Source of the DNA: Ensifer sp. IC3342
GTDB taxonomy: Bacteria; Pseudomonadota; Alphaproteobacteria; Rhizobiales; Rhizobiaceae
Direction of reading: 5' to 3'
Assembly (NCBI RefSeq): GCF_020193655.1
Contig: NZ_JADYVE010000024.1
Location: 1-51,929, forward strand
DNA length: 51,929 nucleotides
The position numbers and the translations under genes are program-made. The notes under the pieces are model-generated. The model saw only the letters and a list, made by a program, of their open reading frames with translations, did not search any database and had not been told where the DNA came from. Of the stretch, positions 8,319 through 17,823 are shown piece after piece (position 1 is the stretch's first letter; the number at the start of each line of letters is the position of its first letter).

Positions 8319-9509
8319 TCACCGCTTTATCGAGATCCAAGATCCGCCAGATTCGTGGCTGTCGGCACAAGCATCGATGAACAACATACCTTTGAGCCCG
8401 TCCTCAACCCCGGAAAGCTCGACGCTATCTTTCGGGAGAGCATACCCCGCGCGGCGCGCGGCTATCGCTATGCCAGCCTCGGCATAGAGATTTGCCCATG
8501 CATCCACTAAAGCTTCTCCATGCCCCCGTGGGAGGTGTATCAGGCGTTCTGCTTCGGGTAACATTCCACTGCCGTGACCGCGCACAAAAATCTGCTCCTG
8601 CTCCCCTAAGGGCACATAGCGCAGCACTTCCGGTTTTTCCTGATCCCACTCGAGCCCACCCTTGTCGCCCCACACGCGAATGCGAAGGCCGCAATATTGG
8701 CCAGGAGCAGCTTGCGTTACCCAAAGGATCCCAGGTGCACCATTCTCGAGACGGAAAGTGATGTAGGCGGTGTCTTCCATCGCCTTCGGAGCGCCACAGG
8801 TGTGAAACTCAGCCCTGAGCCTGTCGATATCCTGTCCAGTCATTGTGTGCAGGAGATGATAGGCGTGCGTGCCGATATCTCCGGTCGCCGACGCGCGACC
8901 CACCTTCTCGGGATCTTGTCGCCACATAGCCCCCCTCGCCTCAGATGAGAAGGGCCCTGTCGCCCACTCCTGAACATACTCCACATGTGCCTGCCGGACC
9001 GTGCCGACGGCCCCGTTCCGAATCATGTGCTTAGCCTGGCGAACCATCGCGTGATGTGCGTATGGGTAAGTCATGATGACCAGGCGATCCGTCGCTCTTT
9101 GCAATTCCACGAGTTCTTGGGCGTCGGAAACTGTTGTTGTCATGGGCTTGTCGAGTATTACATCGATGCCGGCCTTCAGAAATGCCGTCGCGATCCGATG
9201 GTGTGTCCAGTTTGGCGTCACGATCGAGACTGCCTCTATACCGTCGGCCCGTGCGGCTTCTGCTGTTGCCATAGCGTTCCAGTCGCTGTACGACCGGTCC
9301 GGCGCGATCATCCACTCTGCAGCGGAAGCGTGCGCGTTATCCGGGTCTGAAGAAAGAGCCCCCGCGACAATTTCCCAGTGGTTCGACAGCCGGGCCCCAG
9401 CGAGATGCCATCGGCCGACAAGCCCCCCCTTTCCACCGCCGATGAATCCTAACCGCAGGCGTCGTCCGAGCAGCGGACTCCGCAGGTCGCTTTTTCCAAT
9501 AAAGACCAT
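8319..9509 (-). CDS. Gfo/Idh/MocA-family oxidoreductase
   Basis: The 396-residue protein has an N-terminal Rossmann fold with the dinucleotide-binding stretch LRLGFIGGGKGGLVG at about 19-33. The family signature around the catalytic EKP is altered to DVILDKPMTT, which keeps the lysine. A C-terminal alpha/beta substrate domain contains GDIGTHAYHL, where the usual metal or substrate-binding histidine sits. Enzymes of this family use NAD(P) to oxidise or reduce sugars, inositols and sugar acids in the cytoplasm. AAGGAG lies just upstream of the ATG at 9509. It resembles what I remember of NGR234 y4hM. It is convergent with the nod-box-driven gene and stands alone. The substrate cannot be read from the sequence. 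Confidence 0.88.
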   Translation of the reverse strand: MVFIGKSDLRSPLLGRRLRLGFIGGGKGGLVGRWHLAGARLSNHWEIVAGALSSDPDNAHASAAEWMIAPDRSYSDWNAMATAEAARADGIEAVSIVTPNWTHHRIATAFLKAGIDVILDKPMTTTVSDAQELVELQRATDRLVIMTYPYAHHAMVRQAKHMIRNGAVGTVRQAHVEYVQEWATGPFSSEARGAMWRQDPEKVGRASATGDIGTHAYHLLHTMTGQDIDRLRAEFHTCGAPKAMEDTAYITFRLENGAPGILWVTQAAPGQYCGLRIRVWGDKGGLEWDQEKPEVLRYVPLGEQEQIFVRGHGSGMLPEAERLIHLPRGHGEALVDAWANLYAEAGIAIAARRAGYALPKDSVELSGVEDGLKGMLFIDACADSHESGGSWISIKR

Positions 9510-9963
9510 TGATCACTCCTTGTTTATTTTTCTACAGCATTGCCGGCGGCAAGCCACTGCAGGAGACTGAGCGTTGCACAGCACCCACCGTTAAATGCCC
9601 TCGCGGCCGCTGCTGCCTTATTGCGGCCCTGTTGCTGCTCGGTGCTCGGTGCCCCCCGGGGAAAGGCTGTACTCCCAGTGTGCTCCTCTCAAGTCCTCAA
9701 CTCGGGCATTTGCGGATTAGCGTGCATGTATCATGCCAAGGAGAAAATCGTCTCTAAACAACAAGATTGGCTCTCGATACGCCTATGTCGCGTGTCCGAC
9801 ATCGTCTCGAATCGCATACGCAAAATAGGTTCAATCAGCAGCGCAAACTGAAGCGATCTTCGACAAAGACCTCCGCCTGTCGAGATTGCAGCCGAAATGC
9901 GCCGCATTGGTTTGCGGCATCGATGAGAGCTAGAGCGATCTGGACCCCGGCGGGGCGTACACC
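9510..9963. other. No gene recognised
   Basis: This 450-bp stretch lies between the oxidoreductase start and a small minus-strand gene. It contains only short frames without domain signatures. Apart from the ribosome binding site of the oxidoreductase next to 9510, I see no promoter box I can name. Confidence 0.4.
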
Positions 9964-10257
9964 TCAATCGACACGGTTCGATAGCAATACACTCAGGACT
10001 TCCGCAGCGGTGACGAGGGCCCGCTTGACATCCTCCTCGGAGAGGTGGCGAACGCGCTCTGACGATATCCGAAGACAAATCACAACGCCCTGCATATATG
10101 TACATGCGACGCCAGCCTGTTCGCGTATATCGCGGATGGTGTCAATCGAGCGGTCTAGAAGGCGGCTGATCTCATAAGGAGTGAGTTTGTCGACCTCGTT
10201 TGCCGCGCTGAGCAACTCTGCAATGAAATCCGTCGTTAAAGTCATATTTGAACGCAA
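9964..10257 (-). CDS. Small unknown protein
   Basis: This is a 97-residue frame with a TTG start at 10257, chosen because GGAG stands 8 bases before it. An in-frame ATG at 10245 has no comparable site. The N-terminal half (FIAELLSAANEVDKLTPYEI and then LLDRSIDTIRDIREQAG) looks like paired amphipathic helices. The second half ends in an alanine- and valine-rich helix. There is no signal peptide or clear transmembrane segment. I do not recognise the family. Codon use looks like a real gene, but the flanks are decayed mobile DNA, so it could also be a remnant. Confidence 0.5.
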   Translation of the reverse strand: MRSNMTLTTDFIAELLSAANEVDKLTPYEISRLLDRSIDTIRDIREQAGVACTYMQGVVICLRISSERVRHLSEEDVKRALVTAAEVLSVLLSNRVD

Positions 10258-10767
10258 TGTCGGAACTCCGAATTAGTCACATGCCGAACCCTGCCGGGCA
10301 GAAAGAGCGACTGCTGCCCGCAGCCGTCCAGATCGGGGCCGCACAAAAGGGCGCCATGCTTACCCCTACCGCCGGCCAAACTCATTCACACATGATCTGG
10401 CAAGTGTAGAGTACAAGAGCGGCTACATCTGCCCAAAACCTGTCCACCGCCTTATGGACAACCGGATTCATGTGGATTCCGAGCGATGTGCTTTCCACGG
10501 GTAATCCTTCCTTTGAGACGCAAAGCGGTTTCAAGCGCCAGCACTCTCGAACTGCTCTAATATCGATGCAAATCAAGCGTGGTTGTTTTTGCAGCATTGG
10601 TAAGGCTAGTAAAATAGATAGTTTGCATCACGAGCATCCGCACTTTGAATACGGCGCCGACGGTCTGCCGGATTGGCAGAGAGCTCTCTCATGCCCGGCG
10701 AAGCCGTGCCCTAACGTATGCGCGGCGACCGCTCTCCGAATTGTGACCTTCTTCAGAGATCGCTCCA
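10258..10767. other. No gene recognised
   Basis: About 500 bp contains no domain that I can identify. Short frames exist on both strands but lack ribosome binding sites. The right side borders the decayed IS5 copy, and part of this stretch may be the outer end of that element. Confidence 0.4.
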
Positions 10768-11520
10768 TCAGATTCGCGTGGCGACCAGCTTTACGGCGGC
10801 AAGATAGTTTTGGGACGCTTGCCATATCGGGTTGCGATGTCTCGGGACTGCTTGATCTTGTTCAACAATCGCTCAAAGAGGTTCCGCTGCCGATAGACCC
10901 AGCGGGAGAACACGAAGGAGCCTTCACGGTTTGTCTTCGGCGGGATGTTGGCCCAGACCTTTCGCTCGGCCGCCTTGGCCCGAATGGCATTGCTGACGTA
11001 CCCCTCGTCGGCCCGCAGGATGTGTCCCGTCGCCGAGCTCGTCCGTCAGCGCGCCGCCTCAGTGCAGTCGGCGATCTGCCCGCCAGTCATACGAGGGGTG
11101 ACGGGGCGACCTTCAGCGTCGACCAGCGCGTGAATTTGTTCGTAAGTCCCCCGCGGGAAAGTCCCATGTCGCAATTATCTCCGTCCCCTTTTCCGTGGCC
11201 GCATGCTGGTAAACACAGACACAGGTCGAGTCGATCGTGACGATGTCGCCATCGTAAGCCTCCGAAACCGCTTCAAGAAGCCAATCCCCGAACCCCGGCT
11301 TTCCGCCAGTGGACGACGCGATTGTAGCGGGTGGTCGACGGACCATACCGTTCCGAGATCTCCGCACCGGGCCACCCCGTACGGAACTGCCCGCGAACGC
11401 CGTTCAGCACCCGCCGATCTTGACCAGGGGAACGCCGCGAGGCTTGTTGGGCAACAACGGCGGCAGGATTGATCGTTCGTGATCCGTGAGTTCATAGCGG
11501 CGAGCCTTGAATCACGACAG
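10768..11520 (-). mobile_element. Decayed IS5-family insertion sequence
   Basis: Minus-strand frames spell out an almost whole IS5-type transposase broken by several frameshifts. The start reads ARYELTDHERSILPPLLPNK. The middle reads LLEAVSEAYDGDIVTIDSTC, with the first catalytic Asp in IDST. The later part contains KIKQSRDI-like and ATRYG...LPP.KLVATRI sequence. The last codons end at a TGA at 10768-10770. The frames change repeatedly, so no active enzyme is made. It separates the small unknown gene from the TauE-type permease. Confidence 0.75.
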
Positions 11521-11762
11521 GCGATGAACACACTAAGCAATTTAATGAGTTTACGCCCTAACTATTCCCTGCCCTGTCGGAGCCTATGGTCAACAGGAGG
11601 ACCGTGCTGGTCAGGAGGTCGGTCGTCGGGGATTCATTCAGCGACCTTTGGTCGAGGGCCGTCTCGTCTCAGCCGCGGATGAGAATAGTACGCCTTCGCG
11701 CCTGCTCCTGCCAGTGCGTAGAGCTGGGCAAAGGTTTCGGTGCAAGCAAAATGGGCACTCCA

Positions 11763-12506
11763 TCACCAAATAAGCTTGAGGCCGGATACCATCAGAAGCA
11801 CGGAAAGAATAATGCGAATCCAGCAAGCGGAAAGATATCGGCTTCCGATTAAAGCGCCTATCGATCCACCTGCCGCAACCGCAAGCAACCACCACGGCAG
11901 GAAGTTTGGAAGTGCATTCCATGAAGCGCAGGCTCCAATCAAGGCAGCGGTTGAATTCATCAAATTATAGACGGCCGTGGTTGCAGCGGTCTGATGTGCT
12001 GTTCCCCAATTCCTGGCAAGGATCACTGGTGCGAGGAATACGCCGCCTCCGCTCCCGGTGGTGCCCGAGACGAAACCGACAACAGCTCCCGTGATCAATG
12101 CAGCGTGGAGCGGCGGCGTTTTTGGCATGGTTATGACTGAAGCGCTCTTGCGAAGCGCGGATCGCGCCATCTGAATCGCGGAAACTATAAGGATCAACCC
12201 GACAACCGGGTGATAGACTCTCTCGGGAAGGTGCACTGAACCACCGAGAACTGAAAAAGGAAAGCCCAGAATGGCGAAAGGATACACGTTACGCCAGGAC
12301 AGCCGCCCCACCTTCAGGAAATGGGCCGTGCCGATCGCCGCGACCATCAGGTTCAAAGCGAGAGCTGTCGGCTTAATGACCAACGGCGAAAAGCCAGAAA
12401 GCGCCATGGCGGCAATGTAGCTTGATGCCCCAGCTTGTCCGACTGCTGCATACGCCAATGCAATGACGAAAAAAGCTATTCCGAGGCCGGTTGCTACCGT
12501 GTCCAT
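11763..12506 (-). CDS. TauE/SafE-family membrane permease
   Basis: The 247-residue protein has about eight hydrophobic segments and the two-fold repeat typical of TauE/SafE (DUF81) exporters. The N half has YAAVGQAGASSYIAAMALSG and the C half has GAVVGFVSGTTGSGGGVFLA. The paired Gly-rich loops G.GGG/S are the family signature. Members export sulfite, sulfoacetate or other small sulfur or carbon anions across the inner membrane. It matches what I remember of NGR234 y4hK. It stands alone between a dead IS5 element and a chemoreceptor relic, so the substrate cannot be inferred from neighbours. A sulfur role would fit a strain that sulfates its Nod factors, but that is speculation. Confidence 0.85.
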   Translation of the reverse strand: MDTVATGLGIAFFVIALAYAAVGQAGASSYIAAMALSGFSPLVIKPTALALNLMVAAIGTAHFLKVGRLSWRNVYPFAILGFPFSVLGGSVHLPERVYHPVVGLILIVSAIQMARSALRKSASVITMPKTPPLHAALITGAVVGFVSGTTGSGGGVFLAPVILARNWGTAHQTAATTAVYNLMNSTAALIGACASWNALPNFLPWWLLAVAAGGSIGALIGSRYLSACWIRIILSVLLMVSGLKLIW

Positions 12507-12639
12507 TGCTGTCTTAGCCTCTGTGCGAACGCCAGCGCGCGACGGTGCGGCCGTTTTGCAGTTGCGGAAAGCGGGGACCCGCCGATTAGTTCAGGTTTAC
12601 CCAGTAGAAAGGCCGTCTTTCACAGTGCTTCCAACTGCA

Positions 12640-12960
12640 ATAAACGGACCATTCCCAATCGTCCCTCGCCATTGCGCATTACCGGTAACCTATCCATCCC
12701 CTTTGAACGCACGGATGCATCTTGCGCAACGAGCGCCGTCGACGTCGCATTCATCTCCTCAACGATCACAGCGTTCTGCTGGGTTGTCTGAACCGCAAGT
12801 TGACCGCGGAAGGACCTCCAATCCGACTGTCTGCTCCTCAGTAGCCGAAATGCAAAGGCGTATCGGAGTGCAGCCCCTTGGTCGGCCTCGAGTCTGACGG
12901 CTCCGCTTAGCTTCCTCCTTCGCGAACTGGCAAGACTGCTGGCGTTATGGGACATTCAAC
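12640..12960 (-). pseudogene. Methyl-accepting chemotaxis protein relic
   Basis: Minus-strand frames give ATEEQTVGLE and, in another frame, TQQNAVIVEEMNATSTAL. These are the well-conserved tail of the MCP signalling domain (EQ..GL...N..., TQQNA..VEE). The frame breaks between them, and the ligand-binding and HAMP parts are missing. It is a dead fragment of a chemoreceptor gene. Confidence 0.6.
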
Positions 12961-13271
12961 TGACCTACTTCTGAACAGCACCATCCTCCACTGTCGCAAA
13001 GTGTGCCCCGGCAGCAAGCTCACGCAGGTAGCTGGAAATCTGCAGGAATTTGCCGTCAGTCTTTTGACAAGCAGAATGTGGATCGATTGCCGACAACTCT
13101 GTCGTGTTTGTCGAATCCGCGACAGAAATCTTTTTGACTTTGGATCTCCACTAGCCAACTGAAAAGTACCGGCGAATCTGAGCTGCAATAGCATCGACGC
13201 AATTGGCATGGATTTTGAGATCCTCATCGAAAGGCAGCGGGAACTGCTGAGTGGCATGCGAGCGGGAGACC
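12961..13271. other. Upstream region of the HemN-family gene
   Basis: About 300 bp without a recognisable gene. I looked for an FNR/FixK box (TTGAT....ATCAA), which often precedes hemN in rhizobia, and did not find a convincing one. CGGGAG just before 13272 is the probable ribosome binding site of the next gene. Confidence 0.45.
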
Positions 13272-14663
13272 ATGATGGCTGACGGCGGAAAGACTTGCGC
13301 GGGAACGCGTACGATCGAAAGCATCGCGCCGCTGACCTCCACCCTTGCAAAGTACTGCGAGGCGCACCTACCATGGTACACCATCTATCCGACTGTACCG
13401 GATTTCTCCGCAGCCGTCGGCGCTGAGGCTTGTAAGGAGTGGCTAAGCAGTTTGCCGGCTTCAGACCCCGTGTCGTTGTATCTCCACATTCCGTTCTGCC
13501 GGTCTATGTGCTGGTATTGTGGCTTTCCCACGAGCATCACTCGGCGAGACGCATCGATCCTCGATTATCTCACGGCCCTGCGTGAGGAGATCCGTTTGGT
13601 AGCAGCCCACGCGCCGCAGGCGCTGTCCGTCAGCGACGTGCACTTCGGCGGTGGAACACCGACCATCATCAAGCCAGAAGATTTTCTGGCTCTGATGGAT
13701 CTCCTGCGCCGCTGTTTCACGTTCAGGAAAACGGCTACCATCGCTGTCGAGATCGAGCCGCGCACCTTCACGGCCGAGATGGCCGAAGCCTTAGGAGCAG
13801 CCGAGGTAAGCCGCGTGAGCCTCGGCGTGCAAAGTTTTGATCCCATTGTTCAAAACGCGATCAACCGGGTCCAGAGCGAAGCGCAGACGACCGCTGCCAT
13901 TGAAAACCTGCGCCGGATTGGGATAAGTCGCATCAACTTCGACCTCATGTACGGGCTCCCGCATCAAACGGTGCAATCCTGCGTTCAGAGCGCGACGGCA
14001 GCGGTCGCAATGCGCCCTGACCGGCTTGCGGTGTTTGGCTACGCGCACGTTCCATCCTATAGGAAAAATCAGCGCCTGATCGACGAGAAGGCGCTGCCTG
14101 ATATAGCTGCCCGAGCTGAGCAAGCCATGGCTGTGGCCGATACGCTGATCGCCGGCGGCTATCGCCAAATCGGGCTCGACCATTTCGCCTTACCGGACGA
14201 CGAACTCGCGCTCGCTCAGAAGGCCGGTCGTCTACGGCGCAATTCTTTGGGCTACTCAGCCGACACCTGCCAAACCCTGATTGGCTTCGGCGCCTCGGCT
14301 ATCGGCCGTCTCGGTGACGGTTATGTCCTGAACGAACCTGCACAGAGTTCCTACACCCGGCGCATAGCAGCTGGCCACCTGGCGACTACCAGGGGCTGTC
14401 GTCTCACTGACGAAGATCGCGTGCGAGCCGCAATCATCGAGCGCCTGATGTGCGATTTGGAGGCCGACGTGTCGTCAATCTGTTCCGACCATGGCTTCGA
14501 TGCGACCCGCTTTCTCGATTCAGCTCAGCGCTTGTCGGTGCTGGCCGAGGACGGGATAGTGGAGGTCGACAAGGGGTTCGTTCGCGTGCGGCAGGAGCAT
14601 CGCTTTGTGCTTCGCGCCGTCGCTGCCGCATTCGACGCCTATCTTGACCGCTCACGCTATTAG
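13272..14663 (+). CDS. HemN-family radical SAM coproporphyrinogen III oxidase-like protein
   Basis: The 463-residue protein is read from the ATG pair at 13272/13275, which follows CGGGAG; an upstream in-frame GTG at 13251 is less likely. The radical SAM cluster motif is CRSMCWYC (Cys76, Cys80, Cys83), preceded by YLHIPF and followed by FGGGTPTI. WYTIYPTVPDF near the N terminus, GLPHQT, FGYAHVPSYRKNQ and GLDHFALPDDELA are characteristic of true oxygen-independent coproporphyrinogen oxidases and unlike the shorter HemW. Such enzymes oxidatively decarboxylate coproporphyrinogen III without O2. That supports haem synthesis in microaerobic nodules. It lies directly upstream of the nod operon in the same direction but before the nod box. 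Confidence 0.9.
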   Translation: MMADGGKTCAGTRTIESIAPLTSTLAKYCEAHLPWYTIYPTVPDFSAAVGAEACKEWLSSLPASDPVSLYLHIPFCRSMCWYCGFPTSITRRDASILDYLTALREEIRLVAAHAPQALSVSDVHFGGGTPTIIKPEDFLALMDLLRRCFTFRKTATIAVEIEPRTFTAEMAEALGAAEVSRVSLGVQSFDPIVQNAINRVQSEAQTTAAIENLRRIGISRINFDLMYGLPHQTVQSCVQSATAAVAMRPDRLAVFGYAHVPSYRKNQRLIDEKALPDIAARAEQAMAVADTLIAGGYRQIGLDHFALPDDELALAQKAGRLRRNSLGYSADTCQTLIGFGASAIGRLGDGYVLNEPAQSSYTRRIAAGHLATTRGCRLTDEDRVRAAIIERLMCDLEADVSSICSDHGFDATRFLDSAQRLSVLAEDGIVEVDKGFVRVRQEHRFVLRAVAAAFDAYLDRSRY

Positions 14664-14895
14664 CAGGGCCAAGGGGAATTCGCAGATACGCATGGAGATC
14701 GAGCCACATTGATCTCGCGGGTTTCTGCCGAACGGCTCGGGAGCAAGGAGTATTAGCTTCATTGCCGCTGTCGGCCAAGTCTCAGTCCGATAGCGTGGCC
14801 GCACGGCCTCGCGCGCGCGGCTGGGTGGTGATGCTCCCGCCGCCGCATCGCTTTCGCTCATCAACCGACGCGAGCAGGTAGATTTGGATCAGATG

Positions 14896-14944
14896 TATCC
14901 ACAGGATCAATGACTATAATCCAAACAATCAATTTTACGGATCC
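14896..14944 (+). promoter_or_regulatory. nod box of the nodABC operon
   Basis: The right core ATCCAAACAATCAATTTTAC at 14919-14938 matches the consensus almost perfectly, followed by GATC. The left half TATCCAC...GATCAATG at 14896-14912 is weaker. It lies 235 bp before nodA and reads rightward, so NodD with flavonoids should drive nodABCIJ-nolO-noeI from here. Confidence 0.92.
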
Positions 14945-15178
14945 GTACAATCGATATTAGAAGATGCTCAAGTTGAAAAAAATCAAGGGTGTCACTGGTA
15001 TAGACTTACGAGTGATACGGGAAGGTTGGGAAATGTCACCCACTCGCTGTGCAGGTTCTAACAACCAACTTGGTCCGCAATGGGGGGTCGACGACAGTGA
15101 CGAGCGTCCATCGACCGCGGCAGCTTCGGTCGTTTGATGTGCACGTCAAGAAGCAGCAATATGTGGAGTTCTTTGGAT

Positions 15179-15769
15179 ATGCGTCCTCAGGTGCGGTGGA
15201 AACTGTGCTGGGAAAATGAGCTGGAGCTCTCCGACCACACGGGACTCGCTGAGTTCTTGCGGAAGACCTATGGACCGACCGGAGCCTTCAACGCCAAACC
15301 ATTTGAAGGTGGGCGCAGTTGGGCCGGAGCAAGGCCGGAGTTACGCATAATCGGCTACGACGCGCACGGAGTGGCTGCTCATATGGGGCTGTTGCGCCGT
15401 TTTATCAGGGTGGGCGATGCCGATCTATTGGTGGCGGAACTGGGTTTGTGGGGGGTTCGACCGGACCTCGAAGGACTGGGGCTCAACCACTCCATGCTCG
15501 TCATGTACCCCGTGCTGCAGCAGCTTGGCGTTCCGTTCGTGTTTGGCACCGTTCGGCACGCGCTGCACAAGCTTGTAGGCAGACTCTGCCGAAACGGTCA
15601 CGCATCAATCTTGGCTGGCGTTCGCGTGCGGTCCACCCTTTCAGATGTCTATCTCAACCTACCTCCAACGCGCACTGAAGACGTACTCGTTGTGGTATTT
15701 CCGATTGGGCGCTCAATGAACGAATGGCCATCCGGCACATTGATCGAACGGAATGGTCCGGAACTATGA
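15179..15769 (+). CDS. nodA: NodA, Nod-factor N-acyltransferase
   Basis: The 196-residue protein has the family start MRPQVRWKLCWENELELSDH. An upstream in-frame ATG at 15134 would add 15 residues not expected in NodA. NodA transfers a fatty acyl chain from acyl carrier protein to the free amino group of the non-reducing glucosamine of the chitin oligomer made by NodC and NodB. Internal blocks typical of the family are GGRSWAGARPE, LGLWGVRPDLEGLG and FGTVRHAL. The length equals the usual NodA. The stop overlaps the nodB start by four bases (ATGA), which indicates translational coupling. It is the first gene after the nod box. Confidence 0.97.
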   Translation: MRPQVRWKLCWENELELSDHTGLAEFLRKTYGPTGAFNAKPFEGGRSWAGARPELRIIGYDAHGVAAHMGLLRRFIRVGDADLLVAELGLWGVRPDLEGLGLNHSMLVMYPVLQQLGVPFVFGTVRHALHKLVGRLCRNGHASILAGVRVRSTLSDVYLNLPPTRTEDVLVVVFPIGRSMNEWPSGTLIERNGPEL

Positions 15770-16404
15770 AAGAGCTTGACTATCTATGCGCAGTGCCCAG
15801 TAGCGGCACTGGGGCTCCGAGCGTCTACCTGACGTTTGACGACGGTCCCAATCCGGTTTTTACCCCCGAGATCCTCGATGTGCTGGCCGAATACCGTGTC
15901 CCGGCCACTTTCTTCGTCATCGGAGCCTATGCTCAGGACCGGCCGCAACTCATCCGACGCATGATTGCGCAAGGGCACGAGGTCGCCAATCACACGATGA
16001 CCCATCCGGACCTGTCTACCTGCGGACGTCAGGACGTGGAACGCCAGGTACTTCAGGCGAACAGGGCCATCAGGATGGCGTGCCCCGACGCTTCGGTGCG
16101 GCACATACGTGCGCCTTACGGGATCTGGAGCGAGGACGTGCTAACAACATCGGCGAGCGCTGGACTGGCGGCTGTGCACTGGTCTGTGGACCCGCGAGAC
16201 TGGTCCCGCCCTGGCATCGACGCGATCGTCGAAGCGGTACTCGCCTCGGTCCGGCCCGGCTCAGTCATTCTCCTGCACGATGGGTGCCCTCCCGACGAGT
16301 TGGCGAACACTGAAGCCAGTCTGCGCGACCAGACGGTGGCGGCATTGTCTCGTCTCATCCCTGCCCTGCATGGCCGCGGATTTGTAATCCGCTCGCTTCC
16401 TTAG
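15766..16404 (+). CDS. nodB: NodB, chitooligosaccharide deacetylase
   Basis: The 213-residue protein is started at the ATG overlapping the nodA stop; the frame is open upstream, but MKELDYL matches the usual NodB start. It removes the N-acetyl group from the non-reducing end of the chitin oligomer so that NodA can acylate it. The carbohydrate esterase 4 (NodB homology) motifs are present: TFDDGPNP with catalytic and metal Asp25/Asp26, and HTMTHPDLS with metal-binding His76 and His80. A later RAPYG block and LLHDG complete the set. It sits between nodA and nodC in the expected operon order. Confidence 0.97.
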   Translation: MKELDYLCAVPSSGTGAPSVYLTFDDGPNPVFTPEILDVLAEYRVPATFFVIGAYAQDRPQLIRRMIAQGHEVANHTMTHPDLSTCGRQDVERQVLQANRAIRMACPDASVRHIRAPYGIWSEDVLTTSASAGLAAVHWSVDPRDWSRPGIDAIVEAVLASVRPGSVILLHDGCPPDELANTEASLRDQTVAALSRLIPALHGRGFVIRSLP

Positions 16405-16427
16405 AATCATTAAATGGACGGTTTTTC

Positions 16428-17672
16428 ATGGATCTGCTTGGCACCACCGGCGCCCTAGCCATCTCCTTGTATGCAGTGCTCTCGACGGCTTACAAAGGCA
16501 TGCAAGCCATTTATGCTTTGCCAACAAACGCCGCGGCTGCGTCAATGCCCCTGACCGGCTCCGGTGCACCGCCTAGCGTGGACGTTATCGTCCCCTGCTA
16601 CAATGAGGATCCGCGCGCGCTGTCCGCGTGCCTAGCTTCTATTGCAAAGCAAGACTACGCTGGAGAACTGCGAGTCTATCTGGTTGACGACGGTTCTGGC
16701 AATCGCGACGCCGTCATACCTGTACACGATCATTATGCGAGCGACCCGAGATTCAGATTCATCCTGATGCCAAAGAATGTCGGAAAGCGCAAGGCGCAGA
16801 TAGTCGCGATACGGGAATCATCGGGAGATTTGGTGCTCAACATTGACTCGGACACGACCATTGCGCCGGACGTGGTCACCAAGCTTGCCCTGAAGATGTC
16901 CAGTCCTGCGGTCGGCGCAGCGATGGGTCAGTTGAAGGCCAGCAACCGCAGCGACACTTGGCTGACGCGGTTGATCGACATGGAGTACTGGCTCGCCTGC
17001 AACGAGGAACGCGCAGCACAGGCTCGCTTTGGAGCCGTTATGTGTTGCTGCGGCCCGTGTGCCATGTACCGGCGGTCCGCACTCCTATTGCTGCTCGACG
17101 AATACGAGACGCAACTGTTTCGAGGAAGGCCAAGCGACTTCGGGGAAGACCGCCACCTCACAATCCTCATGCTAAACGCAGGCTTTCGAACCGAGTACGT
17201 TCCGGAAGCCATCGCGGCGACCGTCGTCCCAAACACGATGGCGGCGTATCTGCGCCAACAACTGCGCTGGGCACGCAGCACGTTTCGCGACACATTGCTC
17301 GCGCTCCGCCTACTGCCGGGCCTCGATCGCTATCTTACGCTTGACGTGATCGGACAGAATCTTGGTCCGCTGCTCCTCGCAATCTCGGTGCTAACGGGTC
17401 TAGCACAGCTCGCTCTGACAGCGACAGTGCCCTGGTCGACAATCCTGATGATTGCATCTATGACAATGGTCCGCTGCGGCGTAGCGGCCTTTCGAGCGCG
17501 CCAGCTGCGTTTCCTTGGGTTTTCGCTTCACACCCTCGTCAACATCACTCTCCTGCTCCCCCTCAAAGCATACGCGTTGTGCACGTTGAGCAATAGCGAT
17601 TGGCTGTCGCGCGGTTCGCCGGCTGCCGCACTCAACAGCGGAAAAGATTCCATCCGGAGCCCCCATTGCTGA
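16428..17672 (+). CDS. nodC: NodC, N-acetylglucosaminyltransferase (chitin oligosaccharide synthase)
   Basis: The 414-residue family 2 glycosyltransferase polymerises UDP-GlcNAc into the chitin oligomer backbone at the inner membrane. It has an N-terminal hydrophobic segment, the nucleotide-sugar fold starting VDVIVPCYNEDP, aspartates in VDDGSGN and NIDSDTT, a later FGEDRHL with the catalytic Asp, and the processivity motif QQLRWARST. Several C-terminal hydrophobic segments follow. The length and motif order equal other NodC proteins. The start is the ATG at 16428, 24 bp after nodB. NodC length control helps set the Nod-factor backbone size. Confidence 0.97.
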   Translation: MDLLGTTGALAISLYAVLSTAYKGMQAIYALPTNAAAASMPLTGSGAPPSVDVIVPCYNEDPRALSACLASIAKQDYAGELRVYLVDDGSGNRDAVIPVHDHYASDPRFRFILMPKNVGKRKAQIVAIRESSGDLVLNIDSDTTIAPDVVTKLALKMSSPAVGAAMGQLKASNRSDTWLTRLIDMEYWLACNEERAAQARFGAVMCCCGPCAMYRRSALLLLLDEYETQLFRGRPSDFGEDRHLTILMLNAGFRTEYVPEAIAATVVPNTMAAYLRQQLRWARSTFRDTLLALRLLPGLDRYLTLDVIGQNLGPLLLAISVLTGLAQLALTATVPWSTILMIASMTMVRCGVAAFRARQLRFLGFSLHTLVNITLLLPLKAYALCTLSNSDWLSRGSPAAALNSGKDSIRSPHC

Positions 17673-17823
17673 AACAAGCGCTGCGGAGGCCCCTGAAACT
17701 GCGCCACCCGCGTCGCTGGCTCAGTCTTGCGCGGGCTGCGAGGCTGCTGACATCAGGCGGCTGTTACGGTGACGCTAGCCCGTCATGCCAATCAGGTGAA
17801 CGAATTTGAGATAGGACGAGAAA

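Noticed and set aside
10382..10597. 71-codon minus-strand frame
   Set aside because: No motif and no ribosome binding site. It lies in a region of decayed mobile DNA.
10470..11240. A 256-codon plus-strand frame opposite the dead IS5 transposase
   Set aside because: The minus strand carries clear transposase motifs, so this is a shadow frame.
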